Positions 33,201-46,059 of a stretch of 64,000 nt of DNA are shown here, one piece after another. The notes under the pieces are model-generated. The model was given only the letters and a program-made list of their open reading frames with translations, searched no databases and was not told the DNA's origin. Source of the DNA: Punica granatum (lineage: Eukaryota; Streptophyta; Magnoliopsida; Myrtales; Lythraceae); assembly GCF_007655135.1 (NCBI RefSeq), contig NC_045129.1, positions 25,022,274 to 25,086,273 of the forward strand. The letters are read 5' to 3'. Within the stretch, counting starts at the first letter, position 1. Each line of letters starts with the position of its first letter. Both the position numbers and the translations under genes were made by a program.

Positions 33201-34002
33201 GCATGACCGGCACATTTGACGTCTGGCATTCCAATTCACGCATTCGATCACTCATAGATCAGCGTCCATATGCATATTTATTACGTCACTACGGGATGCA
33301 GAATATACACGTATGTAGACACATAAGAAAGGGTCCAGAAGGTGATGGTTAAAAACGCATGGAAACCTATTAAACCGGCCACAAAGTTGCAGAAATAAAG
33401 CTTCCCGGTGGACGATGCTGCAGACAATATTGATTTCGATTGCCGATTGAAAAGAATTAAAGCTTCCCGGTGTCATGATATGTAAAGTTTGCTTCATGAC
33501 CTATTCCCAGCAAGTATCTCGAAACCCCAACGTAGCCGAAAGTATTAGTCTAGTAAATGAAGCCAAGAACTGATAGCCAGTCCTCGTCTTCCGTTGATAA
33601 TCAAAGTGTTACTCTAACATAATAATTCGGAAAAAGCTATCGGTATCTGTAAAGGTTGGAGCCGTCAGTGACAATCAATCGACTAGGCATAAGTTGAAAT
33701 TCTTTCTGCGAGTAAACATAGGCCTGATCAGGAATGTATGAAGGTAGAGAGTTTGTACACTACCCGCCGAGGCCCATGGAGATGGCGCCGGCGGCGACCT
33801 CGGCGATACCGGCGGTGAGGACGATGGAGGAGGTGGCATTGGCACCAGAGAGGCCGGCGGCGAGGGCGAAGGGGACGGTGAGGCCGTCGGAGACGCCGAT
33901 GATTATGTCGCGGACGACATCGCCGGCGGTGAAGTGGGTCTCCTCGTGGCTGTTGAGCAACCGCCGCTTCTCCGGTTCGACGCCGTCTCTGCTGTCAGCC
34001 AT
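30208..34002 (-). CDS. VIT1: Vacuolar iron transporter, VIT1/CCC1 family, four exons
   Basis: Exons (minus strand): 34002-33764, 32780-32695, 32460-32346 and 30502-30208, total 735 bp, 244 aa plus stop TGA. All three introns are GT-AG and all phases join cleanly; Arabidopsis VIT1 is about 250 aa. The product should move Fe2+ (also Mn2+) from cytosol into the vacuole in exchange for protons. TM1 begins RDIIIGVSDGLTVPFALAAG; D39, E68 and M76 match the ion path described for eucalyptus VIT1. Residues about 85-147 form the cytosolic Glu-rich metal-binding domain (E98, E101, E109, E112, M145, M146, E149). Exon 4 (EKPDPRRALHSAL...) supplies the last three membrane helices. No stop, frameshift or missing key residue is seen. 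It is the only intact cellular gene here. Confidence 0.95.
30503..32345 (-). other. VIT1: VIT1 intron 3
   Basis: A 1.84-kb intron bounded by GTAAG at 32345 and a TTTGCAG acceptor just above 30502. It contains only short accidental frames and a CT run near 32090. No transposon is clearly recognisable in it. Confidence 0.85.
32781..33763 (-). other. VIT1: VIT1 intron 1
   Basis: A 983-bp intron between the codon halves GG|G after SMGLG. The donor reads GTAGTG and the acceptor GGCAG. No other gene is seen inside. Confidence 0.85.
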
Positions 34003-36160
34003 TGAAGCCGAAGGAAAGGGCAGGACTTACACCGACCGAAACGACGAAGAGAGAGATAGAGAGAGAGGGATTTGATTTGAACTTTGTAATGATTAAAGAG
34101 TGTGTCGGCATGTAAATAAATAAACGAAGGGAGAAAGGATTTGATGTGGGCGAGTGACTGGACCGAGTGAGAGCAAGACACGGCAGATTCCCCGAAAAGG
34201 TCAAGTGGAACAGAAAAGCGACATCGTTTTTATCCGCATTGGATATTCCCCCCCCCCCCCCCCCCCCCCCTCCGCCCCCTTTTGTGGCCGGGCATTGGAT
34301 TGGATCAGTTGGCCAAAGGAAAAATAATTAAGATTAGTAACTAAACAAAATTGTTATGGACTGTTTACTGATACATAAAACACGAACTAGAACAAAAGAA
34401 ATTGTCAACCAAAAGGCCAAGGAGGTTCACATCCGCGTTAAGGGATGATCGGATAGTTCCGAACAATAAAGTGCCATGAAATGTTTTTCTATAACGGTTA
34501 ATATTCGAATGAAGTTTATTCATCCAGATTTTTTAAGCGCCGAGATTCTATTTGATTTTTGTGTAATAAGGGGGACACATGAAAGAAAGAGGCACTAGGG
34601 TCGCCATCCGTAACACATGGGATCTGAGATTTGATGATCCGAATCTTCCGTTTTTTGTTTGCTCAAAATCATGATCCGAATCTCATCTTTCTATTTAACA
34701 ATGTTCGGATTTTCAGCAATTGGTAAGGAAATTCTTTAATCAACGAAAGAAAAAAGAGAAATTATTTTGGCATTGGAAGAAAGAGGATCTCTGGACCCCT
34801 AATTTGATAGGGCCAGCACACGATTTTCTATTTTTCGTATGAAAAATTATTACAATAATCTTTTTCATTTCAAACATAATTTTATTGCTAAAAGCAGCCA
34901 CTGTAGGAATAAGCTTTTTTATTTATTTATTTATTTATTTTCTTTAAAGTTATGAGGATTTATCCAAAACTGGAAAGAGCACATCACAAAATCTTCAAGG
35001 AAACAGATACATAATAATTGGAGGGATCCTCCTAGGCAGACTAAATCTAGCAGCATTATGATATTTCGATCAAAATCCTCTACTGTTCCACATGTGCCCG
35101 GTAAAAGCCAGGGGGAGGATCCTCAAGGCATAATAATTCCATGTAGATGCTAGACATTTGACGCGAAACAAAGCAAGAGTCTTTGATTGCTAATAAAATT
35201 TTGTATGAGATATCAATTAAAAAATTTGACAATTTGTTATTAGTGCCTAAAATTTCCAAATCTTCAAATCCAATTACAAAATCTTTCTTTGTCAATTAAG
35301 TATGGGTTACTCAACTAAGTAGGACCAAATTTGATATTATTAACTTTTACTAAGACATATAAGAAAATTTTGGGGGCAAAAACAAATCTTGAAAAAAGTT
35401 AGGCGGGGGAGGAGGGAAGGGAAGGAGGGGATGCATTTCATAATTTACGAGGAAAAATCTTCAAGTATTTTTTATTTTAATTAATGAGATGTTGCAAACT
35501 TTCAGCGGGGGCATCCCCCACGCGCAGGCGCCTCCGTCCCTGCACGCATGTATATTTTGGTTGCTGTGCAGGAAACTTCCATGCATAAGCTTTTGCATAC
35601 TTCCTTTTATAATTACTCAAGATATATGGATACGACCACGGATGAATCGAGGAGTGCTGGTGGCAGCACTTTCCCCGTAAACGATCTTATATTATTTGCT
35701 CTTTCTAAGTCTAAATCCTAAGACTGTCCCTGCACTCTACTACCCAACTTATTAATAGCAGAAGGTACACCAATCGAGTAAAATTACATGACTCCTATCA
35801 TACTGCATTTCTTTATGAGATGAGATTGAGGTTATAATTGATAACTCAAATTAAGTACTGAATTTAATCATTCTGCATTTAATTGAGTTAAGTTTGTTTG
35901 ATAACACAATATGAAAATTGACTCAATTTAATGAGTAAGTCAAAAAAATGCTCAATCATTTAAAGTAATCCAATAGCTACTTATTCATTCTAGTCTATTT
36001 GTGTTCTATCACTCAGCAGAGGCGACTTTTGGCTTATTTACAGCGATGCCCCTGAAGTATTTTGATTTTGCAATCTGGTCCATTTCCCAAATCTTGGCCA
36101 GAATGTTAGAGAGAAAGAAATAAGGGCACGGAGGGGTTCGAAACTCGATCAAAGGCAAGG
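34003..36160. other. VIT1: Intergenic region upstream of VIT1
   Basis: The first 80 bp on the minus strand should be 5' UTR; it holds a CT-rich run (complement of GAGAGAGATAGAGAGAGAGG). Further upstream are a 23-base poly-C run (34248-34270) and a TTTA microsatellite near 34920. Short open frames such as 35080-35295 have no recognisable content. I cannot place a promoter with confidence. Confidence 0.5.
34248..34270. repeat. 23-base homopolymer C run
   Basis: An uninterrupted run of C on the plus strand (G on the VIT1 sense strand), about 250 bp upstream of the VIT1 start codon. The length may be uncertain because homopolymers are prone to sequencing error. Confidence 0.8.
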
Positions 36161-36902
36161 TGATGCGAACCTCGACGAACCTGCCATGAGACCCAACAAC
36201 AATAGAATGAGATCAAACCCGGGATCGTCCAATGAAGGTTTCAAGGATAGGGAATATTGACCCGATGACTATAAAGAGTCACAAACCAATATTATAAACG
36301 AAATATTGACTCGCTAACTATAAAGTGCTAGAAACTAATATTATAAACGTCGGGAATCACAAGTTGTCACACTTGCAATATCTGCAAAGTTGCTGAACAA
36401 CAGCTCGGAGAAAATTTCTCTCACAAAATTGAATGAAAACTGATCTATCTTCTCTAGAGATACCACATGCCTATTTATAGAGAGATACTAGCTGATAACC
36501 TAATTGGGCTAATGGATTGGGCTAAAATAAATATTAAGTGTAATGAGCCCAAAAATAAAATAGGCCCAAGTAATTGAAAAACAACTAAATTCAACTCTTT
36601 GAACTGGGATCATTTTCTAAATAGATTTCTAGGATATGAACGGTCGTGACTTCTTATTCCACATGCAGCCCGTCTTATAGCTCGACTTCTCCTCCATGGA
36701 CATGCAATAACAACCTTTGCATGACTTGTTGGATTCGCTTGGCTCGCGCTCTTGTACTTGCTCTAGCTGGCACATGCTTATCCCAAAGCTCGCCTTCATA
36801 CCTGACCCTATCATATTGAGATTCTTCCTCATGCCCCTGCGAAGGGTCCTCTAGCTGGATCATATCACAAGGGGTGGTAGTGGCCTTGATCTCGGCCACC
36901 AC
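36161..36902 (-). mobile_element. LTR remnant with a Ty3 pol end, minus strand
   Basis: The plus strand starts TGATGCGAACC, like the CRM-like LTR ends. Read on the minus strand, 36902-36680 ends in ARASTRARAKRIQQVMQRLL, resembling the [14 protein letters not shown] region that CRM-like pol encodes inside its LTR. A TATA-like CTCTCTATAAATAGG (minus) lies at about 36470-36485. No internal region, primer site or clear target duplication is found, so it may be a solo or partial LTR. The upper boundary is uncertain. Confidence 0.45.
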
Positions 36903-38161
36903 TGCCTTAATCGAGATTGCTAGCGACCTCTGACTTTACCAAGGACCTCAATTAAGGCAGTTATGGCCGGGATCGGGGACACCGCCACCGCCCCTTGCCT
37001 TCGATCGAGCTTTGCGTCATTCATATATTTTTTTTTCCTTTCTAAACTTCTTCGATCTAGAGATCGGGATGTAGGGACTCCAATGTCGACCCCCCACCGC
37101 CGCAGACAAGATCGTCGGCGACCTTCATGCTGGGAGCGGTGGGGCCGGCATCGGAGCCGCCATCGCTCCGACCATCTCTAGCTCAAACCTTTTTTTTTAT
37201 TTTCAAAAATTGTGAAAGAATTAAATGTTGGGGGCAAAAGTGAAAAGGAAAGAAACTATAGGGCTGACACGTTAATTCAATCCAAAATTTTTTCAAATTT
37301 TTATAGAATTTGCTTTCCCAAATAATTTTGACGTAACCTATTAAGCACTTATTCCATTGAGTACTTACAATTTAAACATTAGATTTTTAACATTTAAAAT
37401 TAAGTCTAAACAAACACAACCTGAATTCCACCGACTTACTGCCTAAGCCATGTAAAGCTAACTTAGCCTTGTTCATTTATTGTGGATATGCGCCCTCGAA
37501 GGGCGGTATTCAGTAAAATGTTGGTTCTCATTAGTGACAAAATCACGAGTTATCGGTTTTAGTTTTCAAAAATAAGATGAGACTCTTTTTTGGTACAGAT
37601 GGGACATGTTTCGAAATTCTCATTCGAAAGCATTAAGAAAGTTTTCATCTCAACCTTTACTAGCAAATACCCTATGAGATAGTATGATATCGGGGAAAGG
37701 ATTTAAGACCCTTTAATTGTACTGCAGGACGAGTATATGCTCTATAAATTAATTGTACTGCAGGACAAAAAAAAACACCTAATTGGCGACATGTAGGGAT
37801 GCCATGCGTATCATGGAGCAATCCCAAGTATATTGACGTGCCACCAGCCGGCCCCACTAATACAGAGCATCGTGCCACGTCCTTGAGAGTTCGTAAGATT
37901 GAACGGTGGCTGAATTTCAAGTAAACGATGTCGAGAAACCATACACTCAATTCCATCACCCATAAGTTTTCGATTGTCCTGAGATCTTGTCGATGTTTCA
38001 TTTCTTGTGGGGTTTTAGCATGCCCTCGAATAGCTTTGTTCTTATTATAGAGAATCGCCATCTTCGTAATGTGGAATAGGCTTATTTGTCCATTTTCTAG
38101 CTTTAGTAAGATCCTGTTAAAAAGGAAATAGCACCAAGTCCAATTCAAGAGAAAACCAAAC
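36903..38161. other. Intergenic or unclassified repeat sequence
   Basis: It begins with a small imperfect hairpin (ACTGCCTTAATCGAG at 36901, CTCAATTAAGGCAGT about 45 bp on), then GC-rich and AT-rich stretches. A 171-codon minus-strand frame (38187-37672) shows no recognisable motif and runs into the copia LTR, so I do not call it a gene. Confidence 0.4.
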
Positions 38162-38308
38162 TGTGAATAATACTGGCCGTGACCCAATTTGGTCGGTATA
38201 TCTTGTATATATAATTAAAAAAGATACAACAATGGTGTTCCAATACATAGTGAGTTATACAAGGTAAGAATATTTTCGAGATACAAAAATATATTCTAAT
38301 ACACCCCA

Positions 38309-39866
38309 TCAATTTGTTGAGGGCGCAAATACTGACAGATTGCGACAATGGGATTGGAAGAGGGATACAAATAAGTTTATAGTGAGGATATCAAGCAACT
38401 GACTCGACGTCGGTACATAGCATACAAGAAGATTTCCACGTTGAAGTCGTTCACGCATGAAGTGATAATCCACTGCTATATGCTTGGAGCGCTGATGCTG
38501 AATTGGGTTGGCTGGAAGGTAAGTGGCACTTATGTTGTCACAACATGCAATAATGGGGCTCGGAGAGTGACGGGGCAATGTCCTGAATGAGTTGACGAAG
38601 CCAAAGTGTCTCTGCAATAACAAAAGTTAAGGCACGATATTCAGCCTCCGTGGAGCTTTTAGACACAGTGGGTTGTTTTTGGAGTGCCAGGAGACAAGAT
38701 TTGGTCCAACGAATATAGCATAGTCTATTGTTGATCGTTTGGTGTCCGGACAACCAGCCTAATCAGCATCCAGGTAGGCAATAATCTGGAGATTAGAGGA
38801 CTTGCGTAGTGTAAGCCCATGAGAGATTGTTCCCCAGAGATAACGCAGAATTCTCTTCGCAACCTGCAAGTGGGTTGTCTATGGGGCATGTATAAATTGG
38901 CTAATCAGATTGACAGTAAAACAAATGTCAGGTCTAATAATTGTTATGTACTGTAGAGTACTAACTATACTCCTATATTTAGTAGGGTCACCTAACAACT
39001 CTCTATCAGTCAATGACAAAGTACAACGAGATGGTAAGGGTGTCTTAACTGCAGTCAAGTTTGCAAGACCAAATCTAATTAGGACATCTGAGATATATTT
39101 TTTCCAACAAAGAAAGAGACTATTAGAGGAACGTTGGACTTGTATGCCAAGAAAGAAATACAGGGGACCTAGATCCTTCATTGCAAATTCATCCGAGAGA
39201 ATTTTAATAAATCGGTTTAGAAGAGAAAGAGTTGCTAGTGAGGATAATATTATCAACATAGAGCAGTAATAAGAGTGTATGGAGACCATTACGATAGATA
39301 AATAGTGAGGAATCAATAGGACTAGATACAAATTGAAGAGAGTGAAGGAAAGAACTTAATCGAGTGAACCATGCTCTGGGAGCCTGTTTAAGACCATACA
39401 GAGATTTGTGAAGATGACAAATGTGATTAGGAAATGAAGAATGAATAAAACCAAGAGGTTGATGCTTGTAAACTTCCTCATGCAAGTGTCCATGTAAGAA
39501 TGCATTTTTGACATCCAACCGACGAATATCCCAAGAGGAGGAATGAGCAAGGGAAAGAATTAAGCGAATGGTAGAAGGTTTTACCACGGGACTGAAGGTC
39601 TCATGATAGTCAATGCCCGGTTGTTGACGGCAACCCTGAGCAACTAAACGAGCTTTATATCAATTGATACTTCCATCAGTCTGATACTTGATTCGAAACT
39701 TCCAAGTGCTACCAACCACATGGGCTCGAGGAGGCGAAGGTACAACACTCCATGTTCAATTATGAATAAGAGCATTGAACTCTTCCGCCATTGCATTTCG
39801 CCAATTTGGATCTTTAATATCCTGTGAATAACACGTAAGTTCCGTGACCGTAGTGGGAGACGTGGC
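38309..39866 (-). pseudogene. Copia reverse transcriptase and RNase H
   Basis: On the minus strand after the solo-LTR junction: TELTCYSQDIKDPNWRNAMAEE, then RT with [28 protein letters not shown] and [14 protein letters not shown]. The active-site loop reads [10 protein letters not shown] instead of YVDD, so a catalytic Asp is Asn. Later parts are FAMKDLGPLYFFLGIQV, the RNase H stretch SKSSTEAEYRAL and HIAVDYHFMRE. In-frame stops occur at about 39774 and 39660, and the frame changes repeatedly below 39204. It made cDNA when active; it cannot now. Confidence 0.85.
39862..39866. repeat. Target site duplication GTGGC, left
   Basis: GTGGC stands immediately before TGTCAGCACC and recurs immediately after the CA end at 45104-45108. 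One copy belongs to the copia coding sequence. Confidence 0.9.
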
Positions 39867-42800
39867 TGTCAGCACCCCATTTTGGCTTATCAATTCAAGC
39901 AATGCACGTTAGTAGCAATTAAGGGCATGACTTGAGCATTAATACAGAAGAAGGCTCTATAAAGTAGCGAATCACTAGTCATCCTTAAGTCAACAAAGAG
40001 ACGCAGATGATTTAAGCACACGACATAAGAACTTCCAGGATCATCCAGCGATATTCAGAGCAAACAGAGAGCGAGCCTAAACAGTTTCCAAACTGGCATT
40101 TTCAAAATACAACACTAACAGTACTATTTTCCACTAGCTCACTCGACCATCATAAGATAGTCAATATTGGGCTTCAAAAATCTTTTGCGGTGCCAAACAG
40201 ATGAAAAATGTCTCATAATATTTTTAGCAGATCTTCTCCTCCATACAAAGCAATTTCTGACAAATACAGACAACTTTTCAGAAGAAGTTAAAAAATGTCA
40301 GTTCGTTAGACAAATGCTAATGCTCGATGTCAGACACAGTCATACCTCGCGGTTCTACAGATCATGAGCATCGCTTCAGATTACTCCTCAGAAGTCACGC
40401 AAACTCCTCGAATGACTCCCGAGTGACAGAACAAGCACACCTTTCGACGGAAATGCATAACCGAAAACTGGTTTGACGAAACATCGGCAAACAAAGTTAG
40501 CCATGTATTGTCCCCAAAACTACAGCGAACGGACGCAAATGGTCAAATCAGACTGTATAATCCCTTTCAGTTTCCCAAATGATCTCCAAGGAGCAGAAAA
40601 TGTCATTTTCAATGGAAATCCATAACCGGAGGTCCTTTTGGCGAAAACTTAATGCTGGATGATTGGCCAACACAGCGCTACTTATCCCAAGGCTCAATGT
40701 GGAATTCTCAGATTGAACTGCATAAGTCATCTAAGCCTCATAATGGTTCTAGAATGATTCCAAATACCCATCGACAGTACTTTGAGATCTGTTTTTGACA
40801 AACAGAGATCGTAGCGATCTCCGAATCACCCAAGCAACTCATGAAGTAATCTGAGACTCATAGGACGTCTCCGGCTCCACATTTGCAATACCGGCTTAAG
40901 AGTCAATTATTTAGTCTGATTGACAATGCATATCAAAATGACCAACGGGGAATGCAGACACGAGATACGATATCAGAAACGGCTAACTTTGACATAATCT
41001 CCTAAATCGAGCAAACAAAAATCAGCATTTGAGCCCCAAAACCACTCAAACATTTTCTTATGCAAAATGGGCAATCTTGGGCTCGTTTGAATCGTTTTCG
41101 AGCGCACATCGACAATTCGACACTCATATGTGCCACGAGCCTCGAACACGCGATCAATCGAGACCCGAACTTCATCCCGACTTTCCCTTACAACTCGTGG
41201 GACCCACGGCCACCCTTGGGCAGCCGCCCCCTTGCCCTAGCCGACCCTTCCAAGTCTTCTTACTCAACTTGCCCCAAAATATTTTTAGTCTTTCAATTAG
41301 ACACTCCAACTTCAAATCCATCCTCATTAATGTTTTATCTCTTCTCCATCAAGTCAATCGGGGGAATTCATCCTTATCTTCCATGAGCAAAATCGTCCCT
41401 CTCTAATCCTTGCCCTAATTGCACTTTATTTTCCTTAATTGCACTTAAGCTTTGCCTATATATACTCTTTAGATCATTAAGCTAATCATTCACCTTCATG
41501 CACTCTCTCTCTAGCATTTATCACTCTCCAACTCCCTTTAGCTTCAGCCCACCGAAACCAAGAAAATAACAACCCTCAAACCAAGCAAAACCCTCAAAAC
41601 TTAAGTCGGAAACACGGTGATCATCATCACGACTTAAATCCAAACTTGACCAAACTTCATAGCCCACATATTTTCGACCCCCTTAGTCCATTTCCAAAGT
41701 TAGATTTTCAGTTTGGTCTTTCTCGGGCCGATTTTTTTCATTCCGGGTTTACAAACCTTGCGGGTCGGGTTGAGCTGCCATAACCCATCAGCCACCCTCA
41801 CATACAACCTTAGAGTGTCTAGGAGTCAAGAAATCCTGAGAAAACCCGTTGGTTTTGATCCAGCAAGAAGATTCATCCCAACTGCCTAGTCAGGTTGGAT
41901 TTCCTGACCATCCTTGCTTTTCCTTGCAGATCGAGTTGACCCGAGACCTTTCTTTTCAAGCAGCCACCACGGTCACCTCCAGGGGTCCCTTAGCCATCGT
42001 GGACCACCAACTTTGCGGCCGAAAGCCATCGGGAGCCACCGTTATAACGTTTTATCTGAAACTTGCCCAGAGGGTCTATTTCTGGAATTTCTATGTTTTG
42101 TCCAATTTTGCAAGGCTATACGGGTCGACCCAAGACTCTTCGCCCAAACGACCACCACCACCACCTAGAGGGGTCCCTTGGCTGTCTAGAGCCGCCGTGA
42201 CTTGATGCGGAAACCGGCCGAAAAGGCCTGAACCGGCTTGATCTTTTCGGGTGCCCAGTCGAGTTTGTTACTTCCATTCGGGTCTATGCAAGGCAAAACA
42301 GCCCAAACCCGACCCATCAGTGGTCCAACCCGACTTTTCCCGCATCCCAGGACTAGGTATAACCATTCTCGACTTAGATTAGTTAGGACTTTTACATTAT
42401 CTTTGTGTTTGTTGGGTGATAAGGCTGTCCCTGACCGGTTACATGTAATATTACATTCCCTTATATGTTTTGCATGCAAGTTATCATTTTTATCCATTTT
42501 TACATCGTGTTATGCATGTCTATACCGTATAGCATGATAACATATCGGGAAAAAGCTCGAGTTGGAGTCAAGGAAACCGCCTTGGCCCAGAAGAGCCATG
42601 GAGGCTCTCGGCCTTGCCTCCAAGGGAGGTGGCCGAGAGCTTTCTTGGTCTTTTGGGACCAAGAGTGGCCTCCTCCTCCCCGACTTAAGTCTTTTCTCGA
42701 GCTTTTTTTTTATAGTTTTCCACATCCATGAAGTCGGTATCGTTTTATCGATTCTATAAATAACATGTTTGTGCATGTTTGCATATTTAAATGTGTTTTC

Positions 42801-45103
42801 CAAGACATGGCGATACCGAATTTGTAAAACCATGTTATTTATTGTGTTTAACGTTTGAGCATGCGAGAAATAATAGAAATCGAGTTAAAGAAACCGTCTG
42901 AAAGCCGAAACAGATCAAGGAGACTCATGGCCATCCTCAAGAGAAAAGGGTCAAGGGCTCCTTGACCTTATTCGGGTCAAGAACAACCTCTTTATCTCGA
43001 TGAAATCCATTTCTCGGATTTGTGCAGTTGCAGTTTCAATATTGTCACAAAACTCGCATTAAAATGCCTTTTAAAATGTTATTTTTCAAGCAACATGCAT
43101 GGATTTGTGTATCGGTGACTTTTGCAAGCCCATTAGAATCCGAGGGTATTTTGGTCATTTTGATCAAATTTTCCTCGACCTTCCTGGACCCATCTTTGTC
43201 GCCAAGTCACGAATCGTTTTCATCAAATTAAGCTTTTTGGGTATTCAGACTCCATTCAGGCGATCAATTCATGATATGTCTGATTGTTTGTAACCACACA
43301 TTTACTGTTTTCGACAATAATTCATGAGCTGTAATCCCACAAATGGATTAATCGAGATGTTCACACGATTAAATTCACTTGGCATTAATAAGCTTGCATG
43401 AATTGGCCATTGACTGATAACTCGCGTCAACAAGTTGCAAAATGACGTTAATGCCCTTTCTAAAACTTGCATATTTCAAAATCCGAAATGCGCGGCCCGA
43501 TGTAGCACGGGCGTCTAGAAAAGACTTGTATATCTTGACTTGAGTCTTTACCTGATTTCAGGTAAATCATGTCAGAATACAGAAGTTCTTTCTAGATCAC
43601 TTCCGGGCAGATCGACCGGTTCTTTGGCTTTTTCGGGGTGCTTGCACAACCCTAGAGGATCTAGGGAATTGGTCGGCACCGGCTACAGGCCGAGGTGGTC
43701 CGCACCACCTTGTTTCCCTTTTTTTCTGAAAACAATTTTCAAGTCAAGGGCAAAATCGTCATTTGGCAATTTAGCGACACCCTAGGGTTTAGCTTGACAA
43801 AAACACAACAGTATCATGATAAGAATGGACTACCTGTTCAGGTGCAGGTTCATCTGTATAGCATTTTCTTATCCAACTAATGAGTTTCTGTCATCCTAGC
43901 ATAGTTTCGGGTATTTAGTTGGGTATTCTGGACCAAAACATAATTACCTGACTAAGCATGCATTCGACTTAAACATACATGGGTAAAAGTAGGTTAACTC
44001 CTTAGGTTTTAGGCTTTTCAAATAAAAGGAATTGTTCTGTAAGCATTACAGTGTCGCAATACATAACAACTCTAAAAACAATCCACGCACATGAGGCTTG
44101 ACCACACACTTCATGTCTGTCAGGTCCTCAAAACAAAGCCGAATGCAAAAATGCTTTACGCGCGTTTGTCTACTTAGCATAGGAAATTTGCATGCCAAAA
44201 CACTTCAGTTAATAACTTATTAATTCACATACACTTGGCAATAACAAACATTTTGTCTGTTATCTGCATGTTGTTTGTTACTTTTCTGCTCTTACTTGTT
44301 CATGTGGGTCGAGCCCGACCCATAGGACGGATTGCACTTGGGGTTCAACGCTGTAACCATCGATCATGATGTTCAATGCCCTATTCTCTAAGAACGCAGT
44401 TGAATTTCAGGTTTTAGTCTTTTTCCTAAACTCACGGTGAGTCTGAGTGGAATAATAACTGAACGCAAACTGACCGGGATTCAACCATTTGCAATTTGTC
44501 TTATTTTGAGAGCACATTGTAAGGGTATTTACTTTGTACATTTATTTTTGTAAGAATCTCAATCGACAAGTGAATGATTGGAGTTTTGAAACGATCAAGT
44601 CGGCCTAAGCTTACCTGAAGAAACGTAATCCTAGACTTCGCAGTTTCGGTTCACGCAGGGAGTCGACCGCCAGGGTACGATAAATTGTAATGAGAGGATA
44701 GCGAACTGATTCCTCGATGCATAGGAATACATTACTCTTGGTTTCTCAATCTGCATTATTTAATCCATCGAATTTTCAGTGTCAAAACGTGTAAGCCAAG
44801 AGCAGCCTAATCCATGCGGTGAATAAATAAAATGGCAAGCCTAGCAAGCTAGAGTACTGAACTCGGATTTTTCGGTTCCGCAACAATCAGTGCCTTAGCA
44901 AAACTAAATGTACCATTTACCCATAGACCCGGGCAACTTACCTGCCTTCGACTTTCGGGTCATAAACAGGTAGTGGTGACTCCTTCTCACGCGTGTCCGT
45001 CACGCATCCTCGAGAAAGTTGACACCCGAAAGCCACGCGATTCAGTTGTGCGATTCAGTCACACGCATGCGGGCCTCGACGAGAGCACATTAAGGTCCGT
45101 ACA
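39867..45103 (+). mobile_element. 5.2-kb solo LTR of the Tat/Ogre-like family
   Basis: Starts TGTCAGCACCCCATTTTGGC and ends GGTCCGTACA, and is flanked by a perfect 5-bp duplication GTGGC. It aligns with the LTR at 3582-8883, so the whole 5237 bp is one LTR with no internal region. It interrupts the copia element between integrase/RT (...NPKFSLLA) and RT (...SPTTVTELTCYS). A solo LTR forms when the two LTRs of an inserted element recombine. TATATATA at 41457-41464 is the likely core promoter. Open frames inside (for example 41849-42205) are not supported as genes. Confidence 0.92.
41457..41464 (+). promoter_or_regulatory. Candidate TATA box of the solo LTR
   Basis: TATATATA stands about 1.59 kb into the LTR, followed by pyrimidine-rich sequence. 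Position and context match CTATAAAG at 4852 in the other LTR copy. Confidence 0.45.
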
Positions 45104-46059
45104 GTGGCTAGAAGAGAAAATTTGGGATTTGGTTTTATAATTCCTAACTTTCCACGTGTGACCATGGGATCAATTTTTGGGCCTCGGTTGAACAAAATTT
45201 GTGGGAGGAGGTTGGATTGGACTGGGTGAAGAGGAAGCAGTTGGGTTGGATAGAGAAAATGTGCGCTGAGATAATGTCGATTTGGGCTTGGGCTGTGTAG
45301 TGGGCTGAGGGAGCGTCGGACTAGGCTAGGTAGTTCGCTTGGAGAGGTAGACATGCAGGCCACAGAGTTGGATGGGCCAAGTTTTTCCGAGTAAGCTGTG
45401 TTTGACGGTGGGCTTGGATTCGCTAGTTGTGGGCGTTCTATGTTGATGGACCGAGGCCAAGAGATTGAATTTTGGACTGAGCTAGTGACATTGGGTAGAA
45501 GTCGCACCTGCGGAATGGACACCGAGAAAATGTTTGGGAGAACAATAGTTTTATCCGGGTTCACGACAAAATGAGAGTGTGCAAATGGAAAATAAGATTC
45601 ATTAAAACGAACATGCCGAGAAACATAAACACGATTTTTATGGAAATCAAGACATCGATAGCCCTTATTTTCTTTTGCGCATCCTATAAATATACATAGT
45701 TTGGATCGAGCCTTGAGTTTGTTTGAAACATAAGGCATCAGATTAGGATAGTAAGTACACCCAAATGTACGTAAAAATATGTAATTCGGTATTTTGCCAA
45801 ACAAATTTTCAAATAGAGAAAAATTTTATAAGACCAAGGAAGGACGTTTGTTTATCGTGAAAACCAATGTAAGTGAGGCATCGGCCCAAAATTGTTGTGG
45901 AAGATGACTTTGAATAAGAAATGTTCGAACCATATTGAGAATGTGACGGTGCTTTCTCTCCACAACACCATTTTGCTACGGAGCATGTGAACACGACATG
46001 CTAAAAGTAATACCCGACTTATTGAAAGATTCCTGAAACTTAGAATTGTTAAATTCTGC
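45104..46059 (-). pseudogene. Copia integrase, C-terminal half, and start of RT region
   Basis: On the minus strand from the MITE: EFNNSKFQESFNKSGITFSM, then HAP*QNGVVERKHRHILNMV with TAG where CAG (Gln) is conserved. Next comes PQQFWADASL and, from 45804, FGKIPNYIFLRTFGCTYYPN and FIGCAKENKGYRCLD (GAG-polyprotein-like domain). A Ser/Pro-rich linker ends NPKFSLLA at the solo-LTR insertion. A frameshift separates 45994-45809 from 45804. Confidence 0.8.

Noticed and set aside
36940..36944. CAAGG as a target duplication for the LTR remnant at 36161
   Set aside because: CAAGG also precedes 36161, but the sequence before 36940 does not end in CA, so the match may be chance.
37672..38187. 171-codon minus-strand frame
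   Set aside because: There is no family motif, no clear codon pattern, and it overlaps the copia LTR. Kept only as unclassified sequence.
41849..42537. Several frames of about 100 codons in the solo LTR
   Set aside because: They lie inside an LTR, on both strands and mutually overlapping, with no motif.
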